Source: Rhodococcus sp. IEGM 1381
Lineage (GTDB): Bacteria; Actinomycetota; Actinomycetes; Mycobacteriales; Mycobacteriaceae
Length of the DNA: 64,000 nucleotides
Assembly (NCBI RefSeq): GCF_030056795.1
Contig: NZ_JASHKQ010000001.1
Coordinates: 1,860,001 to 1,924,000 of the forward strand
Direction: 5' to 3'
The notes under the pieces are model-generated. The model searched no databases and had not been told where the DNA came from. It saw only the letters and a program-made list of their open reading frames with translations. The position numbers and the translations under genes are program-made. Shown one piece after another: positions 50,147 to 58,530 of this stretch; within the stretch, counting starts at the first letter, position 1, and each line of letters opens with the position of its first letter.

Positions 50147-51346
50147 CTAGCGAGCAAACGCTTCCTTCCAGGAGACGGTCTTGCCGATTCGCAGAATGGA
50201 GCGCTGGTAGATCTTCGCTGCACCCATCGCCAGGATTGCGGTGGTGACGATCATCAGGACCGCCGATCCGACGATCTGCACCGGTGAGGTCACGCCGGCG
50301 GCGATGCGCAACGGCATCATGATCGCGGAGAACGGGGGGATCCAGCTCAATGTGTTCGCGAGTGTGCTTTCCGGATCGCTGACTGAGTAGAAGGCGGCGA
50401 AGAACATTGCCATGATCAGGATCAGGAGCGGCATTGTCGTCGAGTTCACGTCCTCCTGCCGCGAGACCATCGACCCGCCCGCCGCATAGAGCACCGCGAA
50501 GAAGGCAAAGCCCAGGATGAACCAGGCCAGCGTGGCAGCGAAGACACTGACCGCGGCGCCGGTGACGGTGAGTACGCCCGTGCCCAATCCTGCTCCCACA
50601 CCGGCAATTCCGTACAGTGCGAGCTGCAGGATGCCGACCGCACCGATGCCGAGGATCTTGCCCCACAGCAGCTGCAGTGGGCGAACGGTGGAGAGCAGCA
50701 GTTCGACGACACGTGAGGACTTCTCTTCGACGACGCCCATCGCGACGTACATGCCGAAGCCGATGATCTGGGCGTAGAGCAGGAATACTGCCGACAGGGC
50801 CAGAGCGGTCCGCTGACCGGCTTCGGGGTCCGGCGGATCGATCGCGTCGACAGTGACCGTCGCGGCATTCGCTGCGGCGGCGAGCACGTTCTGGTCTACG
50901 CCCTGTTGCGCCAGTGCAGTATTGGTCGCCTGCGTCGCGACACTGCCTTCGACGACTGCTCTCAAGGTCCCGGCCAGATCGGAGTCGGTGACTGCCGTGT
51001 ACGCGCCCGCAGTGCCGTCCGGGACCAACGCCACATCGAGATCTCCCGATTCGACGCCGCTCCGTGCGGCCGCGGCGTCGGCGATCTCGCGAACTTCGAC
51101 CGGAGAACCGACGGCGTCGCCGGTTGCTTCCACTACGGCCGCGATGGACTGATTGCCCGCGATGCCGACGACGTCGCGCTCTTCGTCGCCGCTGCCGGAG
51201 AAGATCGAGAATGCGATGATTCCGCCGACGATGACGGCCAGAATGATGACGTTGCTGATGACGAAGCTCTTCTTCATCACCTGAACGGTGAACTCGCGCT
51301 TGGCGATCAGTGAGACCGCGCTGAAGGAATTCAGTTGTGAGCTCAT
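50147..51346 (-). CDS. ABC-2 exporter permease (NatB-like)
   Basis: 399 residues from ATG 51346 (MSSQLNSFSAVSLIAKREFTVQVM). One N-terminal helix, a large extracytoplasmic domain, then five helices, with the family segment VVEEKSSRVVELLLSTVRPLQLLWGKILG. Paralogue of the permease at 41783-43051. Coupled by 4-bp overlap to the ATPase upstream. Confidence 0.92.
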   Translation of the reverse strand: MSSQLNSFSAVSLIAKREFTVQVMKKSFVISNVIILAVIVGGIIAFSIFSGSGDEERDVVGIAGNQSIAAVVEATGDAVGSPVEVREIADAAAARSGVESGDLDVALVPDGTAGAYTAVTDSDLAGTLRAVVEGSVATQATNTALAQQGVDQNVLAAAANAATVTVDAIDPPDPEAGQRTALALSAVFLLYAQIIGFGMYVAMGVVEEKSSRVVELLLSTVRPLQLLWGKILGIGAVGILQLALYGIAGVGAGLGTGVLTVTGAAVSVFAATLAWFILGFAFFAVLYAAGGSMVSRQEDVNSTTMPLLILIMAMFFAAFYSVSDPESTLANTLSWIPPFSAIMMPLRIAAGVTSPVQIVGSAVLMIVTTAILAMGAAKIYQRSILRIGKTVSWKEAFAR

Positions 51347-52236
51347 GCCACTACCGCCTCTCGGAACAGGTCGCTCAGGGAAGGTTTCTGGATGGAGAAT
51401 TCGTGTACCGGCCCGGTCGCGAGCGCGGCCCGCAGAACTGATTGATCGTCGGCTCCCGGTGCCAACCCCAGAACGGTGATGCCGTCGCTCTGGCCGAGGA
51501 TGCTCACTCCGTCGATGCCCGACGCCCATCCGGGGGCAGCGTTCGGTGCGTGGACGTGCAGGTGCGAATCTCCCGATCCGCGTAGTTCGTCGACGGTGCC
51601 GACGGCTTTCATCGACCCGGCGGCGATGATGCCGACGCGGTCGCACAGGCGTTGCACCAGATCGAGCTGGTGGCTCGAGAACACCACCGGCACTCCGGCA
51701 GCGGCCTTTTCGCGCAGGACCTCGCTCATGACGTCGACGGCGATCGGGTCGAGGCCAGAGAACGGCTCGTCCAGCACGAGAACTGCGGGGTCGTGCACCA
51801 GTGCGGCGGCCAACTGCACGCGCTGCTGATTACCCAGGCTCAGCGCGTCGACGGTGTCGTTGACCCGCTCGTCGATGCCCAGACGTTCGGTCCAGCGAAT
51901 CACCGCGGCCTTGGCGTCCTTGGACGACAAGCCGTGCAGCTCGGCCATGTACGCCAATTGCGGGCCGACCTTCATCTTCGGATACAGGCCACGTTCCTCG
52001 GGCATGTAGCCGATGGTGCGGCGAACGTCGAGGTCGACAGGCTTGCCGCCCAACAGAACCTGGCCGGAATCTGCAGACAGTACGCCCAATGCGATGCGCA
52101 TCGTGGTGGTCTTGCCCGCGCCGTTGCTGCCGACGAAGCCGAACAGCTCGCCCGGCCGGACGTCGAAACTCAGGTTGTCCAGGGCGATCTTGTCGCCGTA
52201 TCTCTTGGAGACGGAGTCGATCGTGAGGGTGCTCAT
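51343..52236 (-). CDS. ABC exporter ATPase (NatA-like)
   Basis: 297 residues. Walker A GSNGAGKTTTM, signature LSLGNQQRVQLAAAL, Walker B VLVLDEPFSGLDP, switch SSHQLD. Last-but-one gene of an operon with an XRE regulator and two related membrane proteins upstream. Substrate unknown. The lanthipeptide-cluster ATPase is its paralogue. Confidence 0.93.
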   Translation of the reverse strand: MSTLTIDSVSKRYGDKIALDNLSFDVRPGELFGFVGSNGAGKTTTMRIALGVLSADSGQVLLGGKPVDLDVRRTIGYMPEERGLYPKMKVGPQLAYMAELHGLSSKDAKAAVIRWTERLGIDERVNDTVDALSLGNQQRVQLAAALVHDPAVLVLDEPFSGLDPIAVDVMSEVLREKAAAGVPVVFSSHQLDLVQRLCDRVGIIAAGSMKAVGTVDELRGSGDSHLHVHAPNAAPGWASGIDGVSILGQSDGITVLGLAPGADDQSVLRAALATGPVHEFSIQKPSLSDLFREAVVA

Positions 52237-52252
52237 GGTGCCCTTTCGGTCG

Positions 52253-52795
52253 TTACTGCTGGTCGAGATCTTCGAGTTCTGGATCGGGGGTGATCCAGGT
52301 GAGAATGACTGCGGGAGTAGAGATTCCGATCATCAGTGCCGCGGCGGTCCAGCCGCCGCCGGCGTAGGCGAGACGAGGGAGGTCAGGAAAGGCGGTCGAC
52401 AGGAAGATCAGCGCAAAGGCCGCGAGCAGGACCAACCCCTGTGTGACGGTGAGTCCGATGGACCGAGCGTCGTTGCGCTGCTGTATCTCCCACTCGTCGA
52501 GTGCGCCCTTGGGTGCATCACTGTGGCGGCCGGACACCGTCTGTAGAGCTGTCCAGATCGGCAGGAAGATCACCACGGCCGGAATCCAGACGATGGCAGC
52601 CCACGGGAAGAACAGTGTCGAGATGCTGATGACAAGGAAGGTCAGGTCGGCGACAATCACGGCAACGGCGAGAATGCGGCGTCGATGCTGCGTCCGCCAC
52701 TTCGGGAGCCAGTGTCTGGTGTTGGCGTCGTTCTCCAGGAATCGCCGCGTGCGATAGGCCTGGTAGCGGGTGAGGATGTCAGGTCGTTCGCTCAT
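52253..52795 (-). CDS. Four-helix membrane protein (paralogue A)
   Basis: 180 residues: a basic N-terminus (RYQAYRTRRFLENDANTRHWLPKWRTQHRRR), two helices, a cytoplasmic linker ALDEWEIQQRNDARSIGLTVT, two helices, and an acidic tail. The same skeleton is seen in the next gene, so the two are paralogues. Such proteins accompany XRE regulators in Actinobacteria and are of unknown function; here they sit in an ABC exporter operon. Confidence 0.75.
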   Translation of the reverse strand: MSERPDILTRYQAYRTRRFLENDANTRHWLPKWRTQHRRRILAVAVIVADLTFLVISISTLFFPWAAIVWIPAVVIFLPIWTALQTVSGRHSDAPKGALDEWEIQQRNDARSIGLTVTQGLVLLAAFALIFLSTAFPDLPRLAYAGGGWTAAALMIGISTPAVILTWITPDPELEDLDQQ

Positions 52796-52799
52796 GATC

Positions 52800-53330
52800 T
52801 CAGCCGTCCTCGGGATCGTGATCGGGAGTGGTCCACGCGAGAAGCATTGCGGGAGTCGATCCCCCGGCGCTCAATGCCGTCAGCACCAGTGCGGCGCCCG
52901 ATACACCGAGGTTCGTTTCGCTGAATACCGATCCGAAAAGTAGGTAGGCAGCAGCTGCGGTTCCGAGAATCCGAGTGATCGTCAGGCCGATCGATCGGGC
53001 CGCGTTGCGCTTTTGGATTTCGAGTTCGTCGAGTGCGTCTGCTGGGGCTTCGGCTTCCCTGGGGGACACGATCCCGAGGACGATGGCCGCGAAGGCGAAT
53101 ACGGCATAGCAGATCCCCCAGGAACCGATTCCCCACTTGAACACCGGGTCCGAAAGTGCGAAGCCGGCAGATGCAACGAGCAACACCATCAAGAAGATCA
53201 CGAATTTTCGGCGTCGGGCCTGGGGTCGTAGTGACGGTAGCCAGTTGGCGTAGTGCTTGTCGCTGTCCAGGAACATTTGCGTGCGGGATTCCTGGTAGCG
53301 GGTGAATAAGCTGGGCTCGGGCTTGGTCAT
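52800..53330 (-). CDS. Four-helix membrane protein (paralogue B)
   Basis: 176 residues from ATG 53330 (MTKPEPSLFTRYQESRTQMFL), overlapping the XRE gene stop by 4 bp. It shares RYQxxRTxxFL, WLPxxRxQxRRR and ALDELEIQKRNAARSIGLTIT with paralogue A. Four helices and an acidic tail. Function unknown. Confidence 0.75.
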   Translation of the reverse strand: MTKPEPSLFTRYQESRTQMFLDSDKHYANWLPSLRPQARRRKFVIFLMVLLVASAGFALSDPVFKWGIGSWGICYAVFAFAAIVLGIVSPREAEAPADALDELEIQKRNAARSIGLTITRILGTAAAAYLLFGSVFSETNLGVSGAALVLTALSAGGSTPAMLLAWTTPDHDPEDG

Positions 53331-53599
53331 CGATCCTTCTCCTTTCGGAAGAGTTCGGCCGAGAGTGGTCCGAGTTCGGTGCGCGAGAACACTGCTTCGA
53401 TCGGCAGATCGAAGACGTCGCAGATCCGCATCGCGAGGTCCAAGCTCGGGTAGTGGTCGCCTCGTTCGAGGGCACCCACCGTCTGGGGATTCACTTCGAC
53501 GAGTTCGGCCAGTTGCGCGCGGCTCATCTTTCGTTCTGCCCGCAGAACACCCACCCTGTTGAAGATCGGGAGCGCGGTACCGCGCTTGATGGGGCTCAT
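53327..53599 (-). CDS. XRE-family helix-turn-helix regulator
   Basis: 90 residues. The Cro/C1-type HTH is RAERKMSRAQLAELVEVNPQTVGALERGDHYPSLDLAMRICDVF, of the small YozG-like type, with a short C-terminal tail. It heads the operon of two membrane proteins and the ABC exporter and probably represses it. Confidence 0.92.
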   Translation of the reverse strand: MSPIKRGTALPIFNRVGVLRAERKMSRAQLAELVEVNPQTVGALERGDHYPSLDLAMRICDVFDLPIEAVFSRTELGPLSAELFRKEKDR

Positions 53600-53663
53600 G
53601 ACAATGAAGTGTTGTATAAACCCAACGATCTGTCAACGGGTAATAACGGACTGTTCGAGTCGG

Positions 53664-54119
53664 CTACGTTTCCTGTTGCTCCCGGGCGTCGGCGACGATG
53701 GCGCGCATCGTCGTCAGGAACTCGTCGATCGTCGCCCGCTGCTCGGGTGTGAAACGCGCCAGCTCGTCGACTGCACGGCCGATGACGGGGCCGAAGAACG
53801 TGGTGCCGAGTTCCGACGCATGAGCGGTCACGCGCAGCAGTACTCGCCGGCGATCGGATGGGTCCGCTTCGCGTGATACCAAGTCACGCTTGCTCATTCG
53901 ATCGACCAGGGCCGTGACCGATGCGGATTCCAGGCCCAGCTGGGTTCCTAGCCAGCCGGGCGTGGCGCGCGTTCCGGCTCGGTCCGCGTCGAGGAGGCAG
54001 ATCAGCGCCCGGATATCCGTCGGGTGGAGCGCATGTCTCTGCGCGAACTCCGCGCCCAGAAGGTCGAGGTCGACGGTCAGTGCGCGTAGCTGATGGACGG
54101 TAGAGGTGGGCTGTGTCAT
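53664..54119 (-). CDS. MarR-family transcriptional regulator
   Basis: 151 residues from ATG 54119 (MTQPTSTVHQLRALTVDLDL) with GAGGGG 7 bases upstream; an ATG at 54161 is also in frame. The winged helix has TPGWLGTQLGLESASVTALVDRMSKRDLVSREADPSDRRRVLLRVT, the classic MarR recognition helix and wing. It is divergent from an alpha/beta hydrolase, with a perfect palindrome in between. Confidence 0.92.
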   Translation of the reverse strand: MTQPTSTVHQLRALTVDLDLLGAEFAQRHALHPTDIRALICLLDADRAGTRATPGWLGTQLGLESASVTALVDRMSKRDLVSREADPSDRRRVLLRVTAHASELGTTFFGPVIGRAVDELARFTPEQRATIDEFLTTMRAIVADAREQQET

Positions 54120-54170
54120 GTGCTGACCCCTCGGGAGATGCTGGACGCGAAGTCTCTTCATTGTCTACTA

Positions 54171-54185
54171 TCTCGATCATCGAGA
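54171..54185. promoter_or_regulatory. MarR operator
   Basis: TCTCGAT-C-ATCGAGA, a perfect 15-bp palindrome located between the marR gene and the hydrolase gene. It fits the usual length and symmetry of MarR sites. Confidence 0.75.
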
Positions 54186-54201
54186 GATTAAGGGGCCGGA
54201 G

Positions 54202-55068
54202 ATGTCGACAGTCGACGAGTTCTATGCCGCGTACGACCGAGTTCTGCAGAAGTGGCCGGTCGAGGTCGAGGTGATGAATGTGAACACCCCGCACGGGACC
54301 ACGCGGGTCAACGCCTGCGGACCGGTTGATGGTCCGGCGTTGGTGCTGCTACCGGGCGCGGGAGCGACGTCGACCGTCTGGTTCGCCAATGTCGACGCGC
54401 TCGCACGGCACTATCGGGTGTACGCGGTGGACCTGATGGGCGACGTCGGTCGGAGCGTGCCCGGTGGGCAGGAGTGGAGCCTGCGGAACGACCCAGGTGA
54501 CCGTGCCATCGACTCTGTCGAGGAGCTGTTGGGTTGGTTGTCGGCCGTCTTCGACGAGTTGAACCTGCCAACCGCGGCGCTCTGCGGCCACTCCTACGGC
54601 GCGATGATCGCTCTGGCATACGCGCTGCGTCACGAGAACCGCGTCGATGCGCTGACGCTACTCGATCCCAATTCCTGCTTCGGCTCCATGAGTCCGCGGT
54701 ACCTGCTTCATGCCCTGCCGATACTGCTGTCTCCCAACGAGAAGCGGCAGCGTAGCTTCGTTCGATGGGAAACCGATGGCGCGCAGCTGGATTCGGATTG
54801 GCTCGACACACTTGCTCTGGGAGCCGCGCACGCCCCGACGACCAAGACCATCGTGCCGAAACGGCCGAAGCCTGCTGCCTTCGAGAACTTCGGTGTCGCG
54901 ACCACAGTGGTGCTGGCAGGGAAGGGCAAGGTGCACAACGCCGCTCGCATCGAGGCGGCAGTCCGAACTGCACTGCCTGCAGCGAGAACCGTGATACTCG
55001 GCGGAGCCACACATCACACGTTGCCGATACATCCCGCAGCCGAGGTGAACGCGATTTTGCTGAGCTGA
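54202..55068 (+). CDS. Alpha/beta hydrolase under MarR control
   Basis: 288 residues. Oxyanion region LVLLPGAGATSTVWF, nucleophile elbow LCGHSYGAMIALAYAL (Ser), acid in the following DPNS-type region and His in LGGATHHTLPIHP. An esterase or C-C hydrolase role is possible; no substrate is implied. Ends at a strong hairpin terminator. Confidence 0.9.
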   Translation: MSTVDEFYAAYDRVLQKWPVEVEVMNVNTPHGTTRVNACGPVDGPALVLLPGAGATSTVWFANVDALARHYRVYAVDLMGDVGRSVPGGQEWSLRNDPGDRAIDSVEELLGWLSAVFDELNLPTAALCGHSYGAMIALAYALRHENRVDALTLLDPNSCFGSMSPRYLLHALPILLSPNEKRQRSFVRWETDGAQLDSDWLDTLALGAAHAPTTKTIVPKRPKPAAFENFGVATTVVLAGKGKVHNAARIEAAVRTALPAARTVILGGATHHTLPIHPAAEVNAILLS

Positions 55069-55078
55069 CGTGAATCGG

Positions 55079-55113
55079 GTGCAGCTGACCGCGCTCACCG
55101 CGGTCAGCTGCAC
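55079..55113. terminator. Bidirectional hairpin terminator
   Basis: GTGCAGCTGACCGCG (55079-55093) pairs perfectly with CGCGGTCAGCTGCAC (55099-55113) around a 5-base loop, with AATCG/CGATT extending outside. It lies between the ends of two convergent genes and is followed by a T-run on the plus strand (CGATTT). Confidence 0.85.
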
Positions 55114-55132
55114 TCGATTTAGATCACCGCGA

Positions 55133-56764
55133 CTACAACTCCGACAGCTGTCCGTCGGCCATCGTCCAGTGACGAGTGCTGCGAACGGTGTCGAGCATTC
55201 TGCGGTCGTGGGTCACCAGCAACAACGTTCCCTCGAAGTTCTCCATCGCGCGTTCGAGTTGCTCGATGGCGGGCAGGTCGAGGTGGTTGGTCGGCTCGTC
55301 CAACACCAGCAGATTTACGCCACGGGCCTGCAGTAGAGCGAGTGCGGCGCGGGTTCGCTCACCGGGCGAGAGCGACGATGCGGGCCGCAGTGCATCGTCG
55401 CCGCGCAGTCCGAACTTCGCCAACAGGGTGCGGACCTCGGCATCGGGCCACTCGGGAACTGCCGCGCTCAACGCGCCGGACACCGTCCCCTCGCCGACGA
55501 AATGCGTTCGCGCCTGGTCGATTTCACCGACGGCGACACCGGATCCCAGTGAGGCCGTGCCCTCGTCCGGGCTGAGCCTGCCCAGCAGTACCGACAGCAG
55601 CGTCGTCTTGCCGGAGCCGTTCGGGCCAGTGATCAGAATTCGATCACCCCACTCGATCTGCGTCGTCACCGGTCCGAACGTGAACCCGGATCGCTGCACG
55701 AGAGCACCGCCCAACACCGACACGACGGTGCCGCTGCGAGGAGCCGCCGCGATTTCCATTCGCAGTTCCCATTCCTTGCGGGGTTCCTCGACTACTTCGA
55801 GTCGCTCGATGCGGCGCTGTGTCTGACGAGCTTTGGCGGCCTGCTTCTCGGTCGACTCGGCGCGGGTCTTGCGAGCGATCTTGTCGTTGTCGGTGGCCTT
55901 CCGACGTGCATTGCGCACGCCCGACTCCATCCAGTTCCGCTGCATCTGCGCCCGAGACTCCAACGTCGACTTGGTGTCTGCGAACTCGTCGTACTTCTCC
56001 CGCGCATGCTGGCGCGCAATCTCGCGTTCCGCCAGATAGGACTGGTAGCTGCCGTCGTACACATCGATGCGACGCTGCGCTCGATCGAGCTCGACAACGC
56101 CTGTCACCGTCCGCGCCAGAAACTCGCGATCGTGACTGACGACGACTATCGCCGCCCGCGTCGCGACGACGAACTGCTCGAGTTGCTCGAGGCCTGCCAG
56201 ATCGAGATCGTTGGTGGGCTCGTCGAGCAGAAGAATGTCGTAACGGGCGAGCAGAATCGCGGCGAGACCGGCGCGCGCAGCCTGCCCACCCGACAGGTCG
56301 GTCATGAGGGCGCTGCCGTCGACCTCGAGGCCCAGGTCCGCCAGCACCTTCGCCGTTCGCTCCGCCAGATCCGCGCCGCCGAGCGCCAGCCACTTCTCCA
56401 GTGCCGGGGTGTAGAGGTCCTCGTCACTCGAACCAAGAGCCTCGGCGGCCTCGTTCATCGTGGATTCGGCCGCCGTGACTCCAGTCCGCCGACCGAGAAA
56501 GTCCAGCACCGTTTCCCCGGCGATCCGTTCGGGCTCCTGCGCCAGATAGCCGACGGTCGCGTCGGGTGGGCTCGTGTAGATCTCACCCTCGTGATCGGCC
56601 GTCCCCACTCCGGCGAGCAGCGTCAACAACGTCGACTTGCCCGCGCCGTTCGCGCCGACGAGCCCGATCACATCGCCCTCGGTCACCGTCAGGTCGAGGC
56701 CGGAGAACAGAGTCCGATCGCCGTGAAAAGCGGCGAGATCGTCGATGCGCAAGGTGGCAGTCAC
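55133..56764 (-). CDS. ABC-F family ATPase
   Basis: 543 residues from GTG 56764 (VTATLRIDDLAAFHGDRTL); ATG 56776 four codons upstream is an alternative. Two NBDs: Walker A GANGAGKSTLL and GPNGSGKTTLL, signatures LSGGQAARAGLA and LSPGERTRAALA, Walker B LLLDEPTND and LVLDEPTNH. The linker between them is basic, with no transmembrane segment. ABC-F proteins act on the ribosome, giving antibiotic protection or translation tuning; which drug, if any, cannot be read. Confidence 0.93.
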   Translation of the reverse strand: MTATLRIDDLAAFHGDRTLFSGLDLTVTEGDVIGLVGANGAGKSTLLTLLAGVGTADHEGEIYTSPPDATVGYLAQEPERIAGETVLDFLGRRTGVTAAESTMNEAAEALGSSDEDLYTPALEKWLALGGADLAERTAKVLADLGLEVDGSALMTDLSGGQAARAGLAAILLARYDILLLDEPTNDLDLAGLEQLEQFVVATRAAIVVVSHDREFLARTVTGVVELDRAQRRIDVYDGSYQSYLAEREIARQHAREKYDEFADTKSTLESRAQMQRNWMESGVRNARRKATDNDKIARKTRAESTEKQAAKARQTQRRIERLEVVEEPRKEWELRMEIAAAPRSGTVVSVLGGALVQRSGFTFGPVTTQIEWGDRILITGPNGSGKTTLLSVLLGRLSPDEGTASLGSGVAVGEIDQARTHFVGEGTVSGALSAAVPEWPDAEVRTLLAKFGLRGDDALRPASSLSPGERTRAALALLQARGVNLLVLDEPTNHLDLPAIEQLERAMENFEGTLLLVTHDRRMLDTVRSTRHWTMADGQLSEL

Positions 56765-56819
56765 ACCCGAAACCATAGGGGGCGGGAACAACACCACCCC
56801 ACCCACCGTTGCCATTCGT

Positions 56820-57668
56820 ATGACGTATTCAGCCGAGACCAGTACTGTCCCGACCATCGTGCTCAACGACGGCACGTCCATCCCCCAGCTCGGGTTCGGT
56901 GTATGGCAGGTTCCCGACGACGGTGCCCAGGCCGCAGTGGCCGAGGCGCTGAAGGTCGGGTACCGCAGCATCGACACCGCCAAGGTGTACGAGAACGAGG
57001 CCGGCACCGGCAAGGCGATCGCGGAGTCCGGCATTGCCCGCGACGAGCTGTTCATCACCACCAAGTTGTGGAACGACGATCAGGGCTACGACTCCACCCT
57101 GCAGGCGTTCGACGCGAGCATGGATCGCCTCGGACTCGAATACCTCGACCTGTACCTCATTCACTGGCAGCAGCTCGATCGCGACAAGTACATCGATACC
57201 TTCAAGGCTTTCCAGAAGCTCAAGGCCGATGGCCGCATCGGTTCGATCGGCGTCTCCAACTTCACCATTCCCACCCTCGAGAAGCTGATCGACGCGGTCG
57301 GCGAGACGCCGTCGGTCAACCAGATCGAGCTGCATCCGCGTCTGATTCAGGAAGAGCTGCGCGCTTTCCACACCTCGAAGGGCATCGCCACCGAGGCCTG
57401 GAGCCCGCTCGGCTCCGGCACCGTGCTGGACGATCCGGCCTTCACACCCATCGCCGAGGCGCACGGAGTCACTCCGGCGCAGGTGATCCTGCGCTGGCAC
57501 ATCCAGCTCGGCAACGTCGTGATCCCCAAGTCCGTCACCCCGGAGCGCATCGCGAGCAACTTCGACGTGTTCGGGTTCGAGCTCAGCAACGACGAAATTC
57601 AGCAGATCAATGCACTGGACTCCGCCGACGGCCGCACCGGCCCGGACCCGGACAAGTTCAGCAGCTGA
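56820..57668 (+). CDS. Aldo/keto reductase
   Basis: 282 residues from ATG 56820. The catalytic tetrad is intact: Asp in YRSIDTAKVY, the Tyr at its end, Lys in ITTKLWNDDQ, His in YLIHWQ. NADPH-binding residues are in VIPKSVTPERIASNFDVFGFELS. It reduces an aldehyde or ketone, similar to 2,5-diketo-gluconate reductases. Divergent from the ABC-F gene. Confidence 0.94.
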   Translation: MTYSAETSTVPTIVLNDGTSIPQLGFGVWQVPDDGAQAAVAEALKVGYRSIDTAKVYENEAGTGKAIAESGIARDELFITTKLWNDDQGYDSTLQAFDASMDRLGLEYLDLYLIHWQQLDRDKYIDTFKAFQKLKADGRIGSIGVSNFTIPTLEKLIDAVGETPSVNQIELHPRLIQEELRAFHTSKGIATEAWSPLGSGTVLDDPAFTPIAEAHGVTPAQVILRWHIQLGNVVIPKSVTPERIASNFDVFGFELSNDEIQQINALDSADGRTGPDPDKFSS

Positions 57669-57708
57669 CCTGTCAGTTCCAGGCACGTCGGGGGCCTAGT
57701 CTGTACCC

Positions 57709-58530
57709 ATGTCGGAACCGCTCGACGGCAAGACCGTTGCCCTCACCGCCGAGCGGCGCGCGGACGAATTGGCCACCATGCTCGAACGCCGCGGCGCGAA
57801 CATCGTTCACGCCGCGGCGATTCACGTTCTGCCCCTGATCGACGACTCCGAGTTGAAGTCGGCCACGGAGGGCATAGTCGAGCTTCCACCGCAGATCGTC
57901 GTGATCAGTACCGGCATCGGTTTTCGGGGCTGGCTCGATGCGGCCGCCGACTGGGGTATGCGCGAAGACCTTCTGACCGCACTGGGGCACACGCGAATCA
58001 TTGCCCGAGGTCCCAAGGCGCGCGGAGCAATTCGCGGCACGGGGCTTCGTGAAGAGTGGTCGCCGGCCACCGAGGCCTCGCAGGAAGTATCCGATCATCT
58101 TGCCGCCGAAGGTGTTTCCGGAGTGGACGTCGCGGTTCAGCTGCACGGGGTCATCACCGAGTGGGAACCGACGATTCACCTGAGCGACGCGTTGAGCGAG
58201 CTCGGCGCACATGTCCGACCGATCCCGGTGTACCGCTGGATCCGTCCCGTGGATCAGGCCCCGCTCATCGACTTGCTGGAGCAGATCATCGACCATCGGG
58301 TGGACGCGGTGACGTTCACCAGCGCCCCCGCCGTCGCGTCCCTGCTCTCGACCGCGAAGGACAACGGCCTGCTCGACGCGTTCCTGGACGCGCTTCGAGG
58401 CCCCGTCGCCGCGATCTGCGTGGGGCCGGTGACGTCGGCCCCGTTGGACGCGTTGGGCGTCCCGACCTCGATGCCGAGCCGGGCGCGATTGGGCGCGCTG
58501 GCGAAGTTCGTGACCGAGCAGCTCTCCTAG
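57709..58530 (+). CDS. Uroporphyrinogen-III synthase-like protein
   Basis: 273 residues, a single HemD fold with two subdomains (VALTAERRADELATMLERRGANIVHAAAI at the start, ICVGPVTSAPLDALGVP near the end, VYRWIRPVDQ in the second linker). Relatives such as Rv0260c carry an extra C-terminal OmpR-type HTH, which is absent here. It may supply HemD activity or be a signalling derivative. It overlaps the convergent monooxygenase gene by 4 bp. Confidence 0.85.
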   Translation: MSEPLDGKTVALTAERRADELATMLERRGANIVHAAAIHVLPLIDDSELKSATEGIVELPPQIVVISTGIGFRGWLDAAADWGMREDLLTALGHTRIIARGPKARGAIRGTGLREEWSPATEASQEVSDHLAAEGVSGVDVAVQLHGVITEWEPTIHLSDALSELGAHVRPIPVYRWIRPVDQAPLIDLLEQIIDHRVDAVTFTSAPAVASLLSTAKDNGLLDAFLDALRGPVAAICVGPVTSAPLDALGVPTSMPSRARLGALAKFVTEQLS

